Position numbers and translations under genes: made by a program | Source of the DNA: Prolixibacter sp. SD074 | Lineage (GTDB): Bacteria > Bacteroidota > Bacteroidia > Bacteroidales > Prolixibacteraceae | Assembly: GCF_009617895.1 (NCBI RefSeq) | Contig: NZ_BLAW01000001.1 | Location: 425,001-489,000, forward strand | Direction of reading: 5' to 3' | DNA length: 64,000 nucleotides | Notes under the pieces: model-generated | Databases searched by the model: none | The model's input: only the letters and a program-made list of their open reading frames with translations | Told to the model about the DNA's origin: nothing | Shown here: piece after piece, positions 1 to 7,563 of the stretch | How positions within the stretch are numbered: the stretch's first letter is position 1 | How the letters are laid out: every line of letters begins with the position of its first letter

Positions 1-1
1 A

Positions 2-556
2 AGCGGACTGGTCGTTATCAAGCCTTCCGGGGTTTCATATGATGAGATGGTTCCTGCGGATATGGTGGTCGTGGATATTGATGGAAAGGTGATTGAAGGA
101 GAACTGAAACCTTCTTCCGATACGGAAACACACTTGATTTTGTACCGTAGTTTTTCGGAAATTGGAGCGATTGTTCATTCGCATTCCGAATATGCAACAG
201 CCTGGGCCCAGGCTGGACTGGGCATTCCGCCGTTAGGCATCACACATGCCAATTATTTCAATGGCGAAATTCCCTGTACGCCACCTGTTGAACAGAAACC
301 GGAAGATGCGGATCCGGAACTGGCAACGGGTAGTGTGATTGTAGGGACATTTGATCGGATGCATTTGGATCCTTCCCGTATTCCGGGAGTTTTGGTTTAC
401 GGTCACGGGCCTTTCTGTTGGGGAGAAGATGTGAGCCGTGCGTTCGATCACACGGTGGTACTGGAGACGGTGGCCCGGATGGCCCATCACACCCTGGCGC
501 TGAAGAATGTTTCGCCGGTGGAGAAGCAATTTCTCGACCGCCATTTCTTTGAATAA
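2..556 (+). CDS. araD: L-ribulose-5-phosphate 4-epimerase, 3' part
   Basis: Interconverts L-ribulose 5-phosphate and D-xylulose 5-phosphate in cytoplasmic L-arabinose breakdown. The frame is open from base 2 and enters from the left, so the ATG at 47 is internal and the true start lies outside the window. Class II aldolase/epimerase signatures are visible: SGLVVIKPSGV at the left edge, the metal-binding HSHSEYAT at about visible residues 59-66, THANYFNGE, and the C-terminal YGHGPFCWG carrying the third metal histidine. The length from the lysine motif to the stop suits AraD. It converges on fabD and shares a bidirectional terminator with it. AraD versus a related fuculose-phosphate aldolase: the C-terminal HTVVLETVARMA supports AraD. 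The rest of the operon is not visible. Confidence 0.93.
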   Translation, partial: SGLVVIKPSGVSYDEMVPADMVVVDIDGKVIEGELKPSSDTETHLILYRSFSEIGAIVHSHSEYATAWAQAGLGIPPLGITHANYFNGEIPCTPPVEQKPEDADPELATGSVIVGTFDRMHLDPSRIPGVLVYGHGPFCWGEDVSRAFDHTVVLETVARMAHHTLALKNVSPVEKQFLDRHFFE

Positions 557-580
557 ACAATACATCAATTTTCAATCATA

Positions 581-616
581 AAAAAAGAGACAACTGAAAA
601 ACGGTTGTCTCTTTTT
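581..616. terminator. bidirectional intrinsic terminator between araD and fabD
   Basis: A-rich tract, stem AAGAGACAAC, loop, stem GTTGTCTCTT and a T tract. The hairpin has A runs on one side and T runs on the other, so it can serve both convergent genes. Confidence 0.85.
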
Positions 617-636
617 ATTAATGGTGTGTTTATTTC

Positions 637-1527
637 TTATGCCTGGTAAGCGTTGATACCGTTGGTTTCCATACTGCGGTCGACTTTTTTCACCAGCCCC
701 TGAAGTACTTTTCCCGGACCAATTTCGGTGAATGAAGTAGCTCCGTCAGCAATCATAGTTTTAACGGTCTGTGTCCAGCGTACCGGAGCCGTTAATTGTG
801 CTACCAGGTTTTTCCGGATTTCGTCGGGATCGGTAACGGCTGATGCAGTCACATTCTGGTAAACCGGGCAATTGGGTTTATCGAAGGTTGTTGCTTCGAT
901 GGCTTCGGCCAGTTCGGTGCGGGCCGATTCCATCAGCGGAGAGTGGAAAGCGCCGCCAACCATGAGTTTGAGGGCCCGTTTGGCTCCCAGCCCGGTTAAT
1001 TTGGCACAAGCCTTATCGATGCCTTCGTTCGAACCGGAAATAACCAGCTGTCCGGGGCAGTTGTAATTGGCCGGGACAACTACGTCGTCGATTTCAGCAC
1101 AAACTTTTTCCACAACATCGTCTTCCAGGCCCACAATTGCCGCCATGGTAGAAGGCTCCAGTTCGCAGGCTTTCTGCATCGCCATCGCCCGTTTCGATAC
1201 GAGTACCAATCCATCTTCAAACGACAACGCTCCATTGGCAACCAGCGCGGAGAACTCGCCTAATGAATGACCGGCAACCATGTCGGGTTTGAATTCATCG
1301 TCCAGGGTTTTCGCCAGCAGCACGGAGTGCAGGAAAATGGCCGGTTGCGTAACTTTGGTCTGTTTTAGATCTTCGTCAGCGCCTTCAAACATCAGGTCGG
1401 TAATACGGAAACCGAGAATATCATTGGCCTTTTCGAAAAGTTCGCGGGCCAAATCGGAATTGTCGTACAGGTCTTTTCCCATTCCAACAAACTGGGCCCC
1501 CTGTCCGGGAAAAACGAATGCTTTCAT
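637..1527 (-). CDS. fabD: malonyl-CoA:ACP transacylase
   Basis: Transfers malonyl from CoA to acyl carrier protein, the entry step to fatty acid synthesis, in the cytosol. The 296-residue product has the usual family length. Visible motifs are GQGAQ at residues 9-13, the nucleophile elbow GHSLGE with Ser88, and GAFHSPLM carrying the catalytic histidine near residue 196. The start ATG gives MKAFVFPGQGAQ, exactly where the family begins. No other fab gene is adjacent here, so it appears monocistronic. Confidence 0.96.
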   Translation of the reverse strand: MKAFVFPGQGAQFVGMGKDLYDNSDLARELFEKANDILGFRITDLMFEGADEDLKQTKVTQPAIFLHSVLLAKTLDDEFKPDMVAGHSLGEFSALVANGALSFEDGLVLVSKRAMAMQKACELEPSTMAAIVGLEDDVVEKVCAEIDDVVVPANYNCPGQLVISGSNEGIDKACAKLTGLGAKRALKLMVGGAFHSPLMESARTELAEAIEATTFDKPNCPVYQNVTASAVTDPDEIRKNLVAQLTAPVRWTQTVKTMIADGATSFTEIGPGKVLQGLVKKVDRSMETNGINAYQA

Positions 1528-1729
1528 CAGCTAATTTTTTAGTCCTTCAATTTTCATATAGAACACAACCCCAATAAATATGCACTGTCGACATCATTCT
1601 TCGGGGTAGTTACAATGCCGTTTGGTACAAATAAAATGCGTGGCAAAGATAAACATTGTCCCCCGAATGAGAAAAACCAGGCGAAAGTTCATCTGGTTTC
1701 TGGTCATGAAGCGTTCAAAAAGCTCCAAT

Positions 1730-2356
1730 TTATGAAAGATCGGAACTAATAAGTCGAATAAACTCCTCGCGGGTGGCTACCTTTTCGAATGCTCCGGTGA
1801 AATCGGATGTCGTCGTAACAGAATTCTGTTTTTCGATGCCGCGCATCACCATGCACATGTGGGTAGCTTCGATGACTACGGCAACCCCCAGCGGATTGAG
1901 TGAATTTTGGATACACTCCTTAATTTGAAGCGTGAGACGTTCCTGAACCTGTAACCGGCGTGAGTAAGCTTCCACTACGCGGGCAATCTTGCTCAATCCG
2001 GTAATGTATCCATTCGGGATGTAGGCAACATGCGCTTTTCCGAAAAAAGGTAGCATGTGATGTTCGCAAAGCGAATAGAGTTCGATGTCTTTTACGATTA
2101 CCATTTGGCGGTAATCTTCCTTGAACTTGGCCGATTGTAGAATTTCTTCCGGGTCCATGTTGTATCCCTGGGTCAGAAACTGCATGGCTTTGGCTACCCG
2201 CATGGGTGTTTTTTTCAATCCTTCGCGATTTGGATCTTCACCGAGCAATCCCAGTACATCGTGGTAGTTGGTGGCCAGTTTTTCTACATTTTCGGTATTG
2301 TAGTGTTCTATTTTACTGTATCCCCCGTTATTCTCTTTGTTAAGCGAAAATTTCAT
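1730..2356 (-). CDS. folE: GTP cyclohydrolase I
   Basis: Converts GTP to 7,8-dihydroneopterin triphosphate, the first step of tetrahydrofolate (and tetrahydropterin) synthesis; a zinc-dependent decameric cytosolic enzyme. The 208-residue protein carries the zinc ligands in SLCEHHMLP (Cys97, with the following His pair) and in [10 protein letters not shown] (second Cys near 168), plus the substrate-binding [17 protein letters not shown]. Length and start are normal for FolE type IA. It is transcribed in the same direction as fabD but 200 bp upstream of it, with nothing recognisable between. Confidence 0.96.
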   Translation of the reverse strand: MKFSLNKENNGGYSKIEHYNTENVEKLATNYHDVLGLLGEDPNREGLKKTPMRVAKAMQFLTQGYNMDPEEILQSAKFKEDYRQMVIVKDIELYSLCEHHMLPFFGKAHVAYIPNGYITGLSKIARVVEAYSRRLQVQERLTLQIKECIQNSLNPLGVAVVIEATHMCMVMRGIEKQNSVTTTSDFTGAFEKVATREEFIRLISSDLS

Positions 2357-2731
2357 TCGTCGGTATTTTTTATTTTTAACGGAAATGTAGCATGAAACAA
2401 TTATTCTTCAGGATTTCAATCATGCCCGTTTCATATAACTTTCCTTCTTCGTTTCCTTTGTAAATTCGTTTTCCTGCCTGTTGCCCCAACAGGATAGCGA
2501 TTGTTAATAACGGTTGACGGGGCTGATTGTTTGGAGCTTTCCAATTCTGTCTTCCGTACATTTATCTATTTCCTGCAAAGGAAAGAAAACGGCAGATCAG
2601 AAACAGTGATCCATCTCTTGATTTCCAGCATCTTTAATTAAACTGGGTACAAATTAAAGACAAATATTAACCTTTTCCTCAAAAGTGAGTAAGAATGTGT
2701 GAAAGGTAATTTTCATAATAGATGGGAACAT
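2357..2731. other. intergenic region between folE and mqnB
   Basis: Divergent intergenic stretch. It contains a 61-codon minus-strand open frame (2376-2561) that resembles nothing I recognise and lies directly upstream of folE; it may be leader sequence or a degenerate gene. No RNA gene or repeat seen. Confidence 0.4.
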
Positions 2732-2739
2732 TATCTTTG
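2732..2739 (+). promoter_or_regulatory. putative -7 element for mqnB
   Basis: TATCTTTG matches the Bacteroidota TAnnTTTG -7 consensus about 40 bp upstream of mqnB. The expected TTTG -33 box is not clearly present, so the call is tentative. Confidence 0.45.
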
Positions 2740-2778
2740 GCAGTTGATTAATTTGATGTAATCCAACGAAACAATCTG

Positions 2779-3471
2779 ATGAGGGTTCTTTTTGTAGCAG
2801 CGACTTGTTTTGAACTGAAGCTTTTCCTGGAAAATATGGAGGAAATAGAAGGCGAAAATTCCCCGGTGTCGCATTATCGCTGGCACGATTTGGAGATTGA
2901 CTTAATTCTTACCGGTGTGGGGCTTTCCTTCACCACCTACCATTTGACGCGTCTTCTTCAGAAAGAAAAATACGATTTAGTGATTAATGCCGGTATAGCC
3001 GGAAGTTTTTACGACGAGCTTTCCATTGGCACGGTGGTTAATGTGACCTCCGAACAGTTTGGCGATTTGGGCATTGAAGAGCCGGGCGGTTTTAAAACAT
3101 TGTTTCAGGCTGGTTTTATGAAGGAAGATCAGTTTCCTTTCCAGGGAGGAAAACTGATGAACCCGCATTTCCGCCAAAGCATGGAATTGCACAATGTACA
3201 TGGCTTGAGTGTGAATATGGGCCATGGCCGTAACACCACCATTGACCAGTTGAAGATGAACTTTGATGCCGATATCGAATCGATGGAAGGCGCGGCTGTT
3301 TTTTACGTTTGCCTGATGGAGGACATTCCGTTTCTCGAAATACGCGCTATTTCGAATTTTGTTGAATCGCGCGACACAACCAAATGGGACATCCCAACCG
3401 CTTTGGAGAACCTGACGGACGAATTGTTGAAAATTCTTCGCAACTTTGCTACCGTACTACAGATTTCATAA
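2779..3471 (+). CDS. mqnB: futalosine hydrolase
   Basis: Hydrolyses futalosine to dehypoxanthine futalosine and hypoxanthine in the alternative (futalosine) menaquinone pathway. The 230-residue product belongs to the PNP/UDP phosphorylase fold: N-terminal ILTGVGLSFTTYHL substrate loop, VINAGIAGSF, and near the C-terminus ESMEGAAVFYVCL with the catalytic acidic residues and EIRAISNFVESRD. The stop is 3 bp before the mqnD start, so the two are cotranscribed and very likely functionally linked, which favours MqnB over a generic nucleosidase. Confidence 0.92.
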   Translation: MRVLFVAATCFELKLFLENMEEIEGENSPVSHYRWHDLEIDLILTGVGLSFTTYHLTRLLQKEKYDLVINAGIAGSFYDELSIGTVVNVTSEQFGDLGIEEPGGFKTLFQAGFMKEDQFPFQGGKLMNPHFRQSMELHNVHGLSVNMGHGRNTTIDQLKMNFDADIESMEGAAVFYVCLMEDIPFLEIRAISNFVESRDTTKWDIPTALENLTDELLKILRNFATVLQIS

Positions 3472-3474
3472 AAT

Positions 3475-4305
3475 ATGAACTTAACACTTGGATTTTCGAC
3501 GTGTCCGAACGACACGTTTATTTTTGATGCGATGGTCCATAACCGCATCGATACCGAAGGACTGACTTTTGAGACGGTTATGGCGGATGTTGAGGAGTTG
3601 AACCGACTGGCGTTTGCCGGCGAAATTGATATTACCAAGTTAAGTTACGCGGCTTATGCACAGTTAACTTCGCAATATGTTTTGCTGGATGCCGGAAGTG
3701 CGCTGGGGCGGAATAACGGCCCGTTACTGATTAGTAAAACGAAGATTTATCCCGACGAAGTGCCCGGTTTGCGCATTGCGGTTCCCGGCGAACACACCAC
3801 GGCCAATTTGTTGCTTAGTGTGGCATATCCTACCGTGAAGGAGAAAAAGGAATACCTGTTTTCGGATATCGAAGAGGTTGTCCTTTCGGGAGAGATGGAT
3901 GCCGGGTTGATTATTCATGAAAACCGGTTTACCTACCAGAAGAGAGGGCTTAAAAAGATTCTCGACCTGGGCGAGTACTGGGAAGAGGCCACCGGCTCGC
4001 CGATTCCCCTGGGTGGTATTGTGGTGAACCGCAACTTGCCGCGCGAAGTGCAGGAGAAGGTTAACCGGGTGATGAAGCGCAGTGTGGAATATGCTTACGA
4101 ACAACCTGATGCCTCCTATCCGTTTGTGAAACTCTATGCGCAGGAAATGGAGGAGTCGGTAATGCGCAGCCACATCGATTTGTATGTGAACGAATTTACG
4201 CGCAACCTGGGCGAGGAAGGCAAACAAGCCGTACGCACCCTGTACGGCAAAGCCGAAGATTTGGGGATTATTCCGAAACTGGAACGGTCGATATTTTTGG
4301 ATTAA
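3475..4305 (+). CDS. mqnD: 1,4-dihydroxy-6-naphthoate synthase
   Basis: Converts cyclic dehypoxanthine futalosine to 1,4-dihydroxy-6-naphthoate in the futalosine menaquinone pathway. The 276-residue protein has the periplasmic-binding-like fold typical of MqnA/MqnD; the opening LGFSTCPNDTFIFDAMVH and the SALGRNNGPLLISK segment are MqnD hallmarks and separate it from MqnA. It follows mqnB with a 3-bp gap, forming a two-gene operon. The other mqn genes are not in the window. Confidence 0.94.
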   Translation: MNLTLGFSTCPNDTFIFDAMVHNRIDTEGLTFETVMADVEELNRLAFAGEIDITKLSYAAYAQLTSQYVLLDAGSALGRNNGPLLISKTKIYPDEVPGLRIAVPGEHTTANLLLSVAYPTVKEKKEYLFSDIEEVVLSGEMDAGLIIHENRFTYQKRGLKKILDLGEYWEEATGSPIPLGGIVVNRNLPREVQEKVNRVMKRSVEYAYEQPDASYPFVKLYAQEMEESVMRSHIDLYVNEFTRNLGEEGKQAVRTLYGKAEDLGIIPKLERSIFLD

Positions 4306-4353
4306 GCCGGGAGGGGCAACAGACCAATTCAACAAGCATCAAATCCAAAGCAT

Positions 4354-4386
4354 ACCACTGCCGGGGTTTCGGACCACCGACAGGGA
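4354..4386. repeat. 33-bp palindromic repeat, copy 1
   Basis: Starts ACCACTGCCGGGG and ends CCACCGACAGGGA. It pairs with a second direct copy 249 bp downstream; each copy can fold through CTG-CGG/CCG-CAG arms. No gene overlaps it. Confidence 0.6.
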
Positions 4387-4401
4387 AATCCAGAACGGGA
4401 C

Positions 4402-4434
4402 AAACCTGTCAGGTCTTCGAAACCTGACAGGTTT
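4402..4434. terminator. strong hairpin downstream of mqnD
   Basis: Perfect 13-bp stem AAACCTGTCAGGT / ACCTGACAGGTTT around a short CTTCGAA loop, followed by a short T stretch. It could terminate the mqn operon; closely similar palindromes recur in Bacteroidota genomes as REP-like repeats. Confidence 0.6.
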
Positions 4435-4602
4435 TCACATTATGAGATGCTCCGCTCCCTTGCGGTCGAAACAGTAATCATTTTCAATCGACGACATCGC
4501 ACGACCGCTTCCAACAACACAACCAACCATACCCGGGGCGTTGCCACCGGGCTGAATTGAGTTGGCCTTTCAGGCCGGAAAAATTGGTTAACCATTACAC
4601 AA

Positions 4603-4635
4603 ACCACTGTCGGGGCCTCCGACCACCGACAGGGA
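4603..4635. repeat. 33-bp palindromic repeat, copy 2
   Basis: Second copy of the 4354 repeat (ACCACTGTCGGGG...CCACCGACAGGGA) with a few substitutions, mostly in the arms. The stretch between the two copies contains the hairpin at 4402 and no credible gene. Confidence 0.6.
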
Positions 4636-4671
4636 ATATTCCGGATGGTCATTCAGGGCTTCGGCCATACG

Positions 4672-4707
4672 AAAAAAGAGGGAATCCATTTTCGGACACC
4701 CTCTTTT
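4672..4707 (-). terminator. terminator of the minus-strand gene at 4720
   Basis: Stem AAAAGAGGG / CCCTCTTTT with a 16-nt loop, immediately after the stop codon at 4720 and flanked by A/T runs. Confidence 0.8.
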
Positions 4708-4719
4708 GGCTATGTGCCG

Positions 4720-5376
4720 TTAGCTTTTGACTATTTTGCCGAGCGCCTCGAGCAGCTGAGGCTGGTCTTCGAGGGCGATTCGGGCGACGGCATAGAACTC
4801 CGACATCCAGTCATCCATTTTAGCGAACGCGGCATCTTTCTTTTTGGTAGCCTCCTGCGACTCTCCGACTTCGCGCCGGTAAATGGTCCTTGCATTTTTT
4901 AGCTCTTCAATTTGCGCCTGGGTGGCAGTCAGTTCCTCCAGGCTAATTTTCAAACCGGCCAATTTTTCCTGGATAGCCGTATCGGCGATAGCTTCCGTGT
5001 AGAATTTTTGCACCACTTCGAGCCATTTAGCGTAGCTTTCGGGAATTTGGCCGTCGATGTTCAGTTTTGCGAGCATCAACGGATCCTTACGATAAATCAC
5101 TTTCGCTTTTTTGCGGTGCTTACGATAGATTTCGTCGACGGCGTCGCGGTTGGCTGCAAAGCTACTGTAGGCTTCGGACGTTTCGTCGTCTTCCGTTTTG
5201 TTGAATCCGTAGGTTTGCTGGGTTTCTGCCAGCAAGGTTTTACCTTCGGCGATTTTGGCTGCATCGTAGCCCAGGTCGGACATGGCTGATGCAATTTCGG
5301 GTTGTTGTTCGGCGTTTTCTAACGCTACGCGGTTGCGTTCCAGCAGTTCCGCTTCAGATAATTTAGGCCTAGTCAT
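4720..5376 (-). CDS. conserved helical protein of unknown function
   Basis: A 218-residue, strongly charged, almost wholly alpha-helical protein without signal peptide or membrane segment. It begins MTRPKLSEAELLERNR and contains several heptad-like stretches (for example about 140-185), suggesting a helical bundle or coiled coil. No catalytic motif is visible. The gene at 61119-61738, at the opposite edge of the island, encodes a similar-looking helical protein with a comparable C-terminal segment, but I see no convincing residue-by-residue match. Monocistronic, with its own terminator. Function unknown. Confidence 0.75.
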   Translation of the reverse strand: MTRPKLSEAELLERNRVALENAEQQPEIASAMSDLGYDAAKIAEGKTLLAETQQTYGFNKTEDDETSEAYSSFAANRDAVDEIYRKHRKKAKVIYRKDPLMLAKLNIDGQIPESYAKWLEVVQKFYTEAIADTAIQEKLAGLKISLEELTATQAQIEELKNARTIYRREVGESQEATKKKDAAFAKMDDWMSEFYAVARIALEDQPQLLEALGKIVKS

Positions 5377-5529
5377 AGATTAAGATATTTGAAATTAAAC
5401 ATACTGGCCGGGAAACCGGCCGTTATCCAATGCTTATCATTGAATGCCTTTGTTGCTGAAAACCGGGGCTTAAGCCTGCGCTCTATGCAATCATCAAGAC
5501 GCAAAGCATCACGTCCCTACCGTCCGGTT
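5377..5529. other. intergenic region, no gene seen
   Basis: Leads into the minisatellite at 5530. The stretch from 5698 to 6050 after it is equally free of recognisable genes; open frames there are by-products of the repeat. Confidence 0.5.
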
Positions 5530-5697
5530 TGTGCGTTGCTTCGAGGCAGTTGTGCGTTGCTTCAGGGCAGTTGTGCGTTGCTTCAAGGCAGTTGTGCGTT
5601 GCTTCAGGGCAGTTGTGTGTTGCTTCAAGGCAGTTGTGTGTTGCTTCAAGGCAGTTGTGTGTTGCTTCAAGGCAGTTGTGCGCTGCTTCAAGGCGGG
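5530..5697. repeat. 21-bp tandem repeat, eight units
   Basis: Eight uninterrupted units of TGTGCGTTGCTTCAAGGCAGT, with substitutions at only a few positions (C/T in the fifth base, AA/AG/GA before GGC; the last unit is most diverged). Since 21 is a multiple of three, several frames stay open; the minus strand would read a heptapeptide repeat of the form TTALKQR/H. No spacers, so this is not a CRISPR. Location just upstream of the integrase gene. Confidence 0.95.
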
Positions 5698-6050
5698 CAC
5701 CTGCTTTCGTTCTCCGGCCGGTATTTTTGCCACAGGGATTCTATTTAAAGAACGCTTTGCATTCGTTTTGGCCGGGGAAAAAAGAAAACCTCCTATCTTC
5801 CGGCCCCGCTGTTCCTACATCGCTCAAAAGTTCCCGTTTTCCTGTCCTGTAAACGAATGAGTTTTCAACTTAAGTAAAAAAAATGTTTTGTGCCAATAAT
5901 TTTGACGAATGGCCGATTTTTTATGGTGAATGGCCGGATCTGGCAGGTGAACGGAAATTATGACGACCGAAAAAGGGGTTTGGATGGGGGCCCCGATGCC
6001 CGGTTTTTGAGCAATTTTTTCTACATTGAGGAACTGAAATAACTAACAAG

Positions 6051-7211
6051 ATGCCGACAAAGCCGACCATCGTACTTGAAAAAGCCCGTCACCGTGATAA
6101 AACAGTGGTCACCCTAAGGTTTGGTTACGACCAGAAGGTGATTGACAGCGTGAAGCAGGTAGCCGGTGCACGCTGGGGCCAAACGATGGGATGTTGGTAC
6201 GTCCCGGAAGGGCAGTTCGATTTGCATGCCTTTTTTGAGGCATTGAAAGGGATGGCCTACGTAGATTATTCGGAGTTAAAGAAAAGAAATGGCAAGCAAC
6301 CTACCCAGCGTCCAGGCTCAATTAAGCCCCGTTACAATTTAAAGAACATCAAATCGCACGTATCGCCTGAGGTGAAGACAAAAATCCAGTCCTTCAAAAA
6401 ATGGATGGAACAAAAACGGTATGCTGCCAACAGTGTCAAAACCTATATCCATCAATTGGAAATCTTTTTTGGGTTTCACCAGAACAAAACACCGGAGACC
6501 ATCACGGATAACGATATTATGCATTTTAACACGGAGTTTATCATGAAAAACGGGCTCAGTGCTACTTTTCAGAATCAGACCGTGAGTGCATTGAAACAGT
6601 TTTACCAATTCCACTACAATCGTCGAATAGTCAGTGAAAAGATTGAACGTCCTATAAAGGGAAAGCCATTACCTAAGGTATTTAGTAAAGAAGATTTGGA
6701 AAAATTCTTCAATGGAATTACAAACGCCAAGCATAAAATGGCGATGATGCTAATCTACTCGTGTGGACTTCGCAGAAGTGAGTTGATTCAGCTAAAACTA
6801 AACCACCTTGATTCGAAGAGAAGGTTACTGTCGGTAATTGACTCGAAAGGGAAAAAAGACCGGGTCATACCGATTAGTGAACGTTTATTGTCGAAAATAA
6901 AAGAATATTATCATGCTTATCAGCCCAAACAGTACCTGATAGAAGGACAAACCCCGGGAGGGCCATTAACAGCATCGAGCCTGCAAAAGGTTTTTAAAGC
7001 AACCCTGGAAAAAACGGGAATCAAGAAGGTTTACACCATTCATTGTTTGCGACACAGTTTTGCTACCCATTTACTGGAAAATGGGACCGATCTTCGCTAT
7101 ATTCAGGAATTGCTTGGACACAAATCGTCAAAAACAACTGAGATTTATACACACGTAAGTAACCGTGCATTGCAAAACATTAAAAACCCATTTGATGATC
7201 TCAAAATATAA
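6051..7211 (+). CDS. tyrosine recombinase, candidate integrase of the cassette array
   Basis: A 386-residue site-specific recombinase. Residues about 5-75 form an extra N-terminal domain (LRFGYDQKVIDSVKQ, ARWGQTMGCWYVP) resembling HARP-like modules. A SAM-like core-binding domain follows at about 108-200 and the catalytic domain at about 208-370. Catalytic residues are visible: Arg241 in CGLRRSEL, His331-x-x-Arg334 in HCLRHSF, His357 in LLGHKSS and nucleophile Tyr366. The IntI-specific insertion near patch III is absent; the protein is XerC/D-like. The gene points towards the array, ending 70 bp before the first cassette, which is the reversed intI orientation also known from Treponema. The neighbourhood makes it the best candidate to act on the attC-like sites. 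Confidence 0.85.
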   Translation: MPTKPTIVLEKARHRDKTVVTLRFGYDQKVIDSVKQVAGARWGQTMGCWYVPEGQFDLHAFFEALKGMAYVDYSELKKRNGKQPTQRPGSIKPRYNLKNIKSHVSPEVKTKIQSFKKWMEQKRYAANSVKTYIHQLEIFFGFHQNKTPETITDNDIMHFNTEFIMKNGLSATFQNQTVSALKQFYQFHYNRRIVSEKIERPIKGKPLPKVFSKEDLEKFFNGITNAKHKMAMMLIYSCGLRRSELIQLKLNHLDSKRRLLSVIDSKGKKDRVIPISERLLSKIKEYYHAYQPKQYLIEGQTPGGPLTASSLQKVFKATLEKTGIKKVYTIHCLRHSFATHLLENGTDLRYIQELLGHKSSKTTEIYTHVSNRALQNIKNPFDDLKI

Positions 7212-7286
7212 GATACCAAAGGTACACATAACACTCCCGTATGGGAAATATATGGTAGTTTTGGTACACATATAAACTAGTTAGCG
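7212..7286 (+). other. candidate attI site
   Basis: Between the integrase stop and the first cassette are two direct repeats GGTACACATA (7221-7230 and 7263-7272) separated by the small palindrome TCCCGTATGGGA, and then the box GTTAGCG (7280-7286). Direct repeats beside a GTTRRRY-like crossover point are the layout of attI sites. Cassette 1 would start at 7281. Inference; no binding data. Confidence 0.55.
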
Positions 7287-7380
7287 TTCATTGTAAAAAG
7301 ACAAAACAGACGACAGAATGATAAAGGAATTTTTGCTGCATAAAGACAAAGAAAAATGAAAATTGCCGACACACAAAACA

Positions 7381-7451
7381 ACACATTTGCAAGCCCCGAC
7401 ACACAAGCCGATGCTTCAGCTTGCAAAAGAGTTGTTTTCTTACCGACGCAC
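7381..7451 (+). repeat. CACATTTG...CAAAAGAG hairpin repeat, copy 1 (upstream of type III RM)
   Basis: One of four related sequences of about 70 bp that flank the type III RM operon and the Wadjet operon. Here the stem is TTTGCAAG / CTTGCAAA with a loop containing CCGACACACAAGCC, ending in CCGACGCACC. Partner downstream of the operon at 12070-12142. Confidence 0.65.
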
Positions 7452-7527
7452 CCGAGCCCACCCACCACCCTTGAAAACTCGTTGACAAGAATTGTGGTAA
7501 ATTGAAAGATTACCGAATTGAAAAATG

Positions 7528-7535
7528 TATTTTTG
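7528..7535 (+). promoter_or_regulatory. putative -7 element of the mod-res operon
   Basis: TATTTTTG fits TAnnTTTG, 29 bp before the mod start codon; a TTG lies upstream at slightly long spacing. Confidence 0.5.
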
Positions 7536-7563
7536 AAACTTAAAATTTAAGGATTTGATATAA

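Noticed and set aside
2376-2561. 61-codon minus-strand ORF upstream of folE
   Set aside because: No recognisable family and no independent start signal; kept only as a note on the intergenic region.
4440-4652. 70-codon ORF between mqnD and the next gene
   Set aside because: Runs through palindromic repeats; composition not protein-like.
5530-5697. CRISPR array
   Set aside because: The 21-bp units are directly adjacent with no spacers; this is a tandem repeat.
5389-5860. Three overlapping plus-strand ORFs and one minus-strand ORF across the 21-bp repeat
   Set aside because: Open frames are a consequence of a repeat length divisible by three; no start signals or flanking protein-like sequence.
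6051-7211. Canonical IntI integron integrase
   Set aside because: The characteristic insertion between patches II and III is missing; the catalytic domain is XerC/D-like, so I call it only a candidate array integrase.
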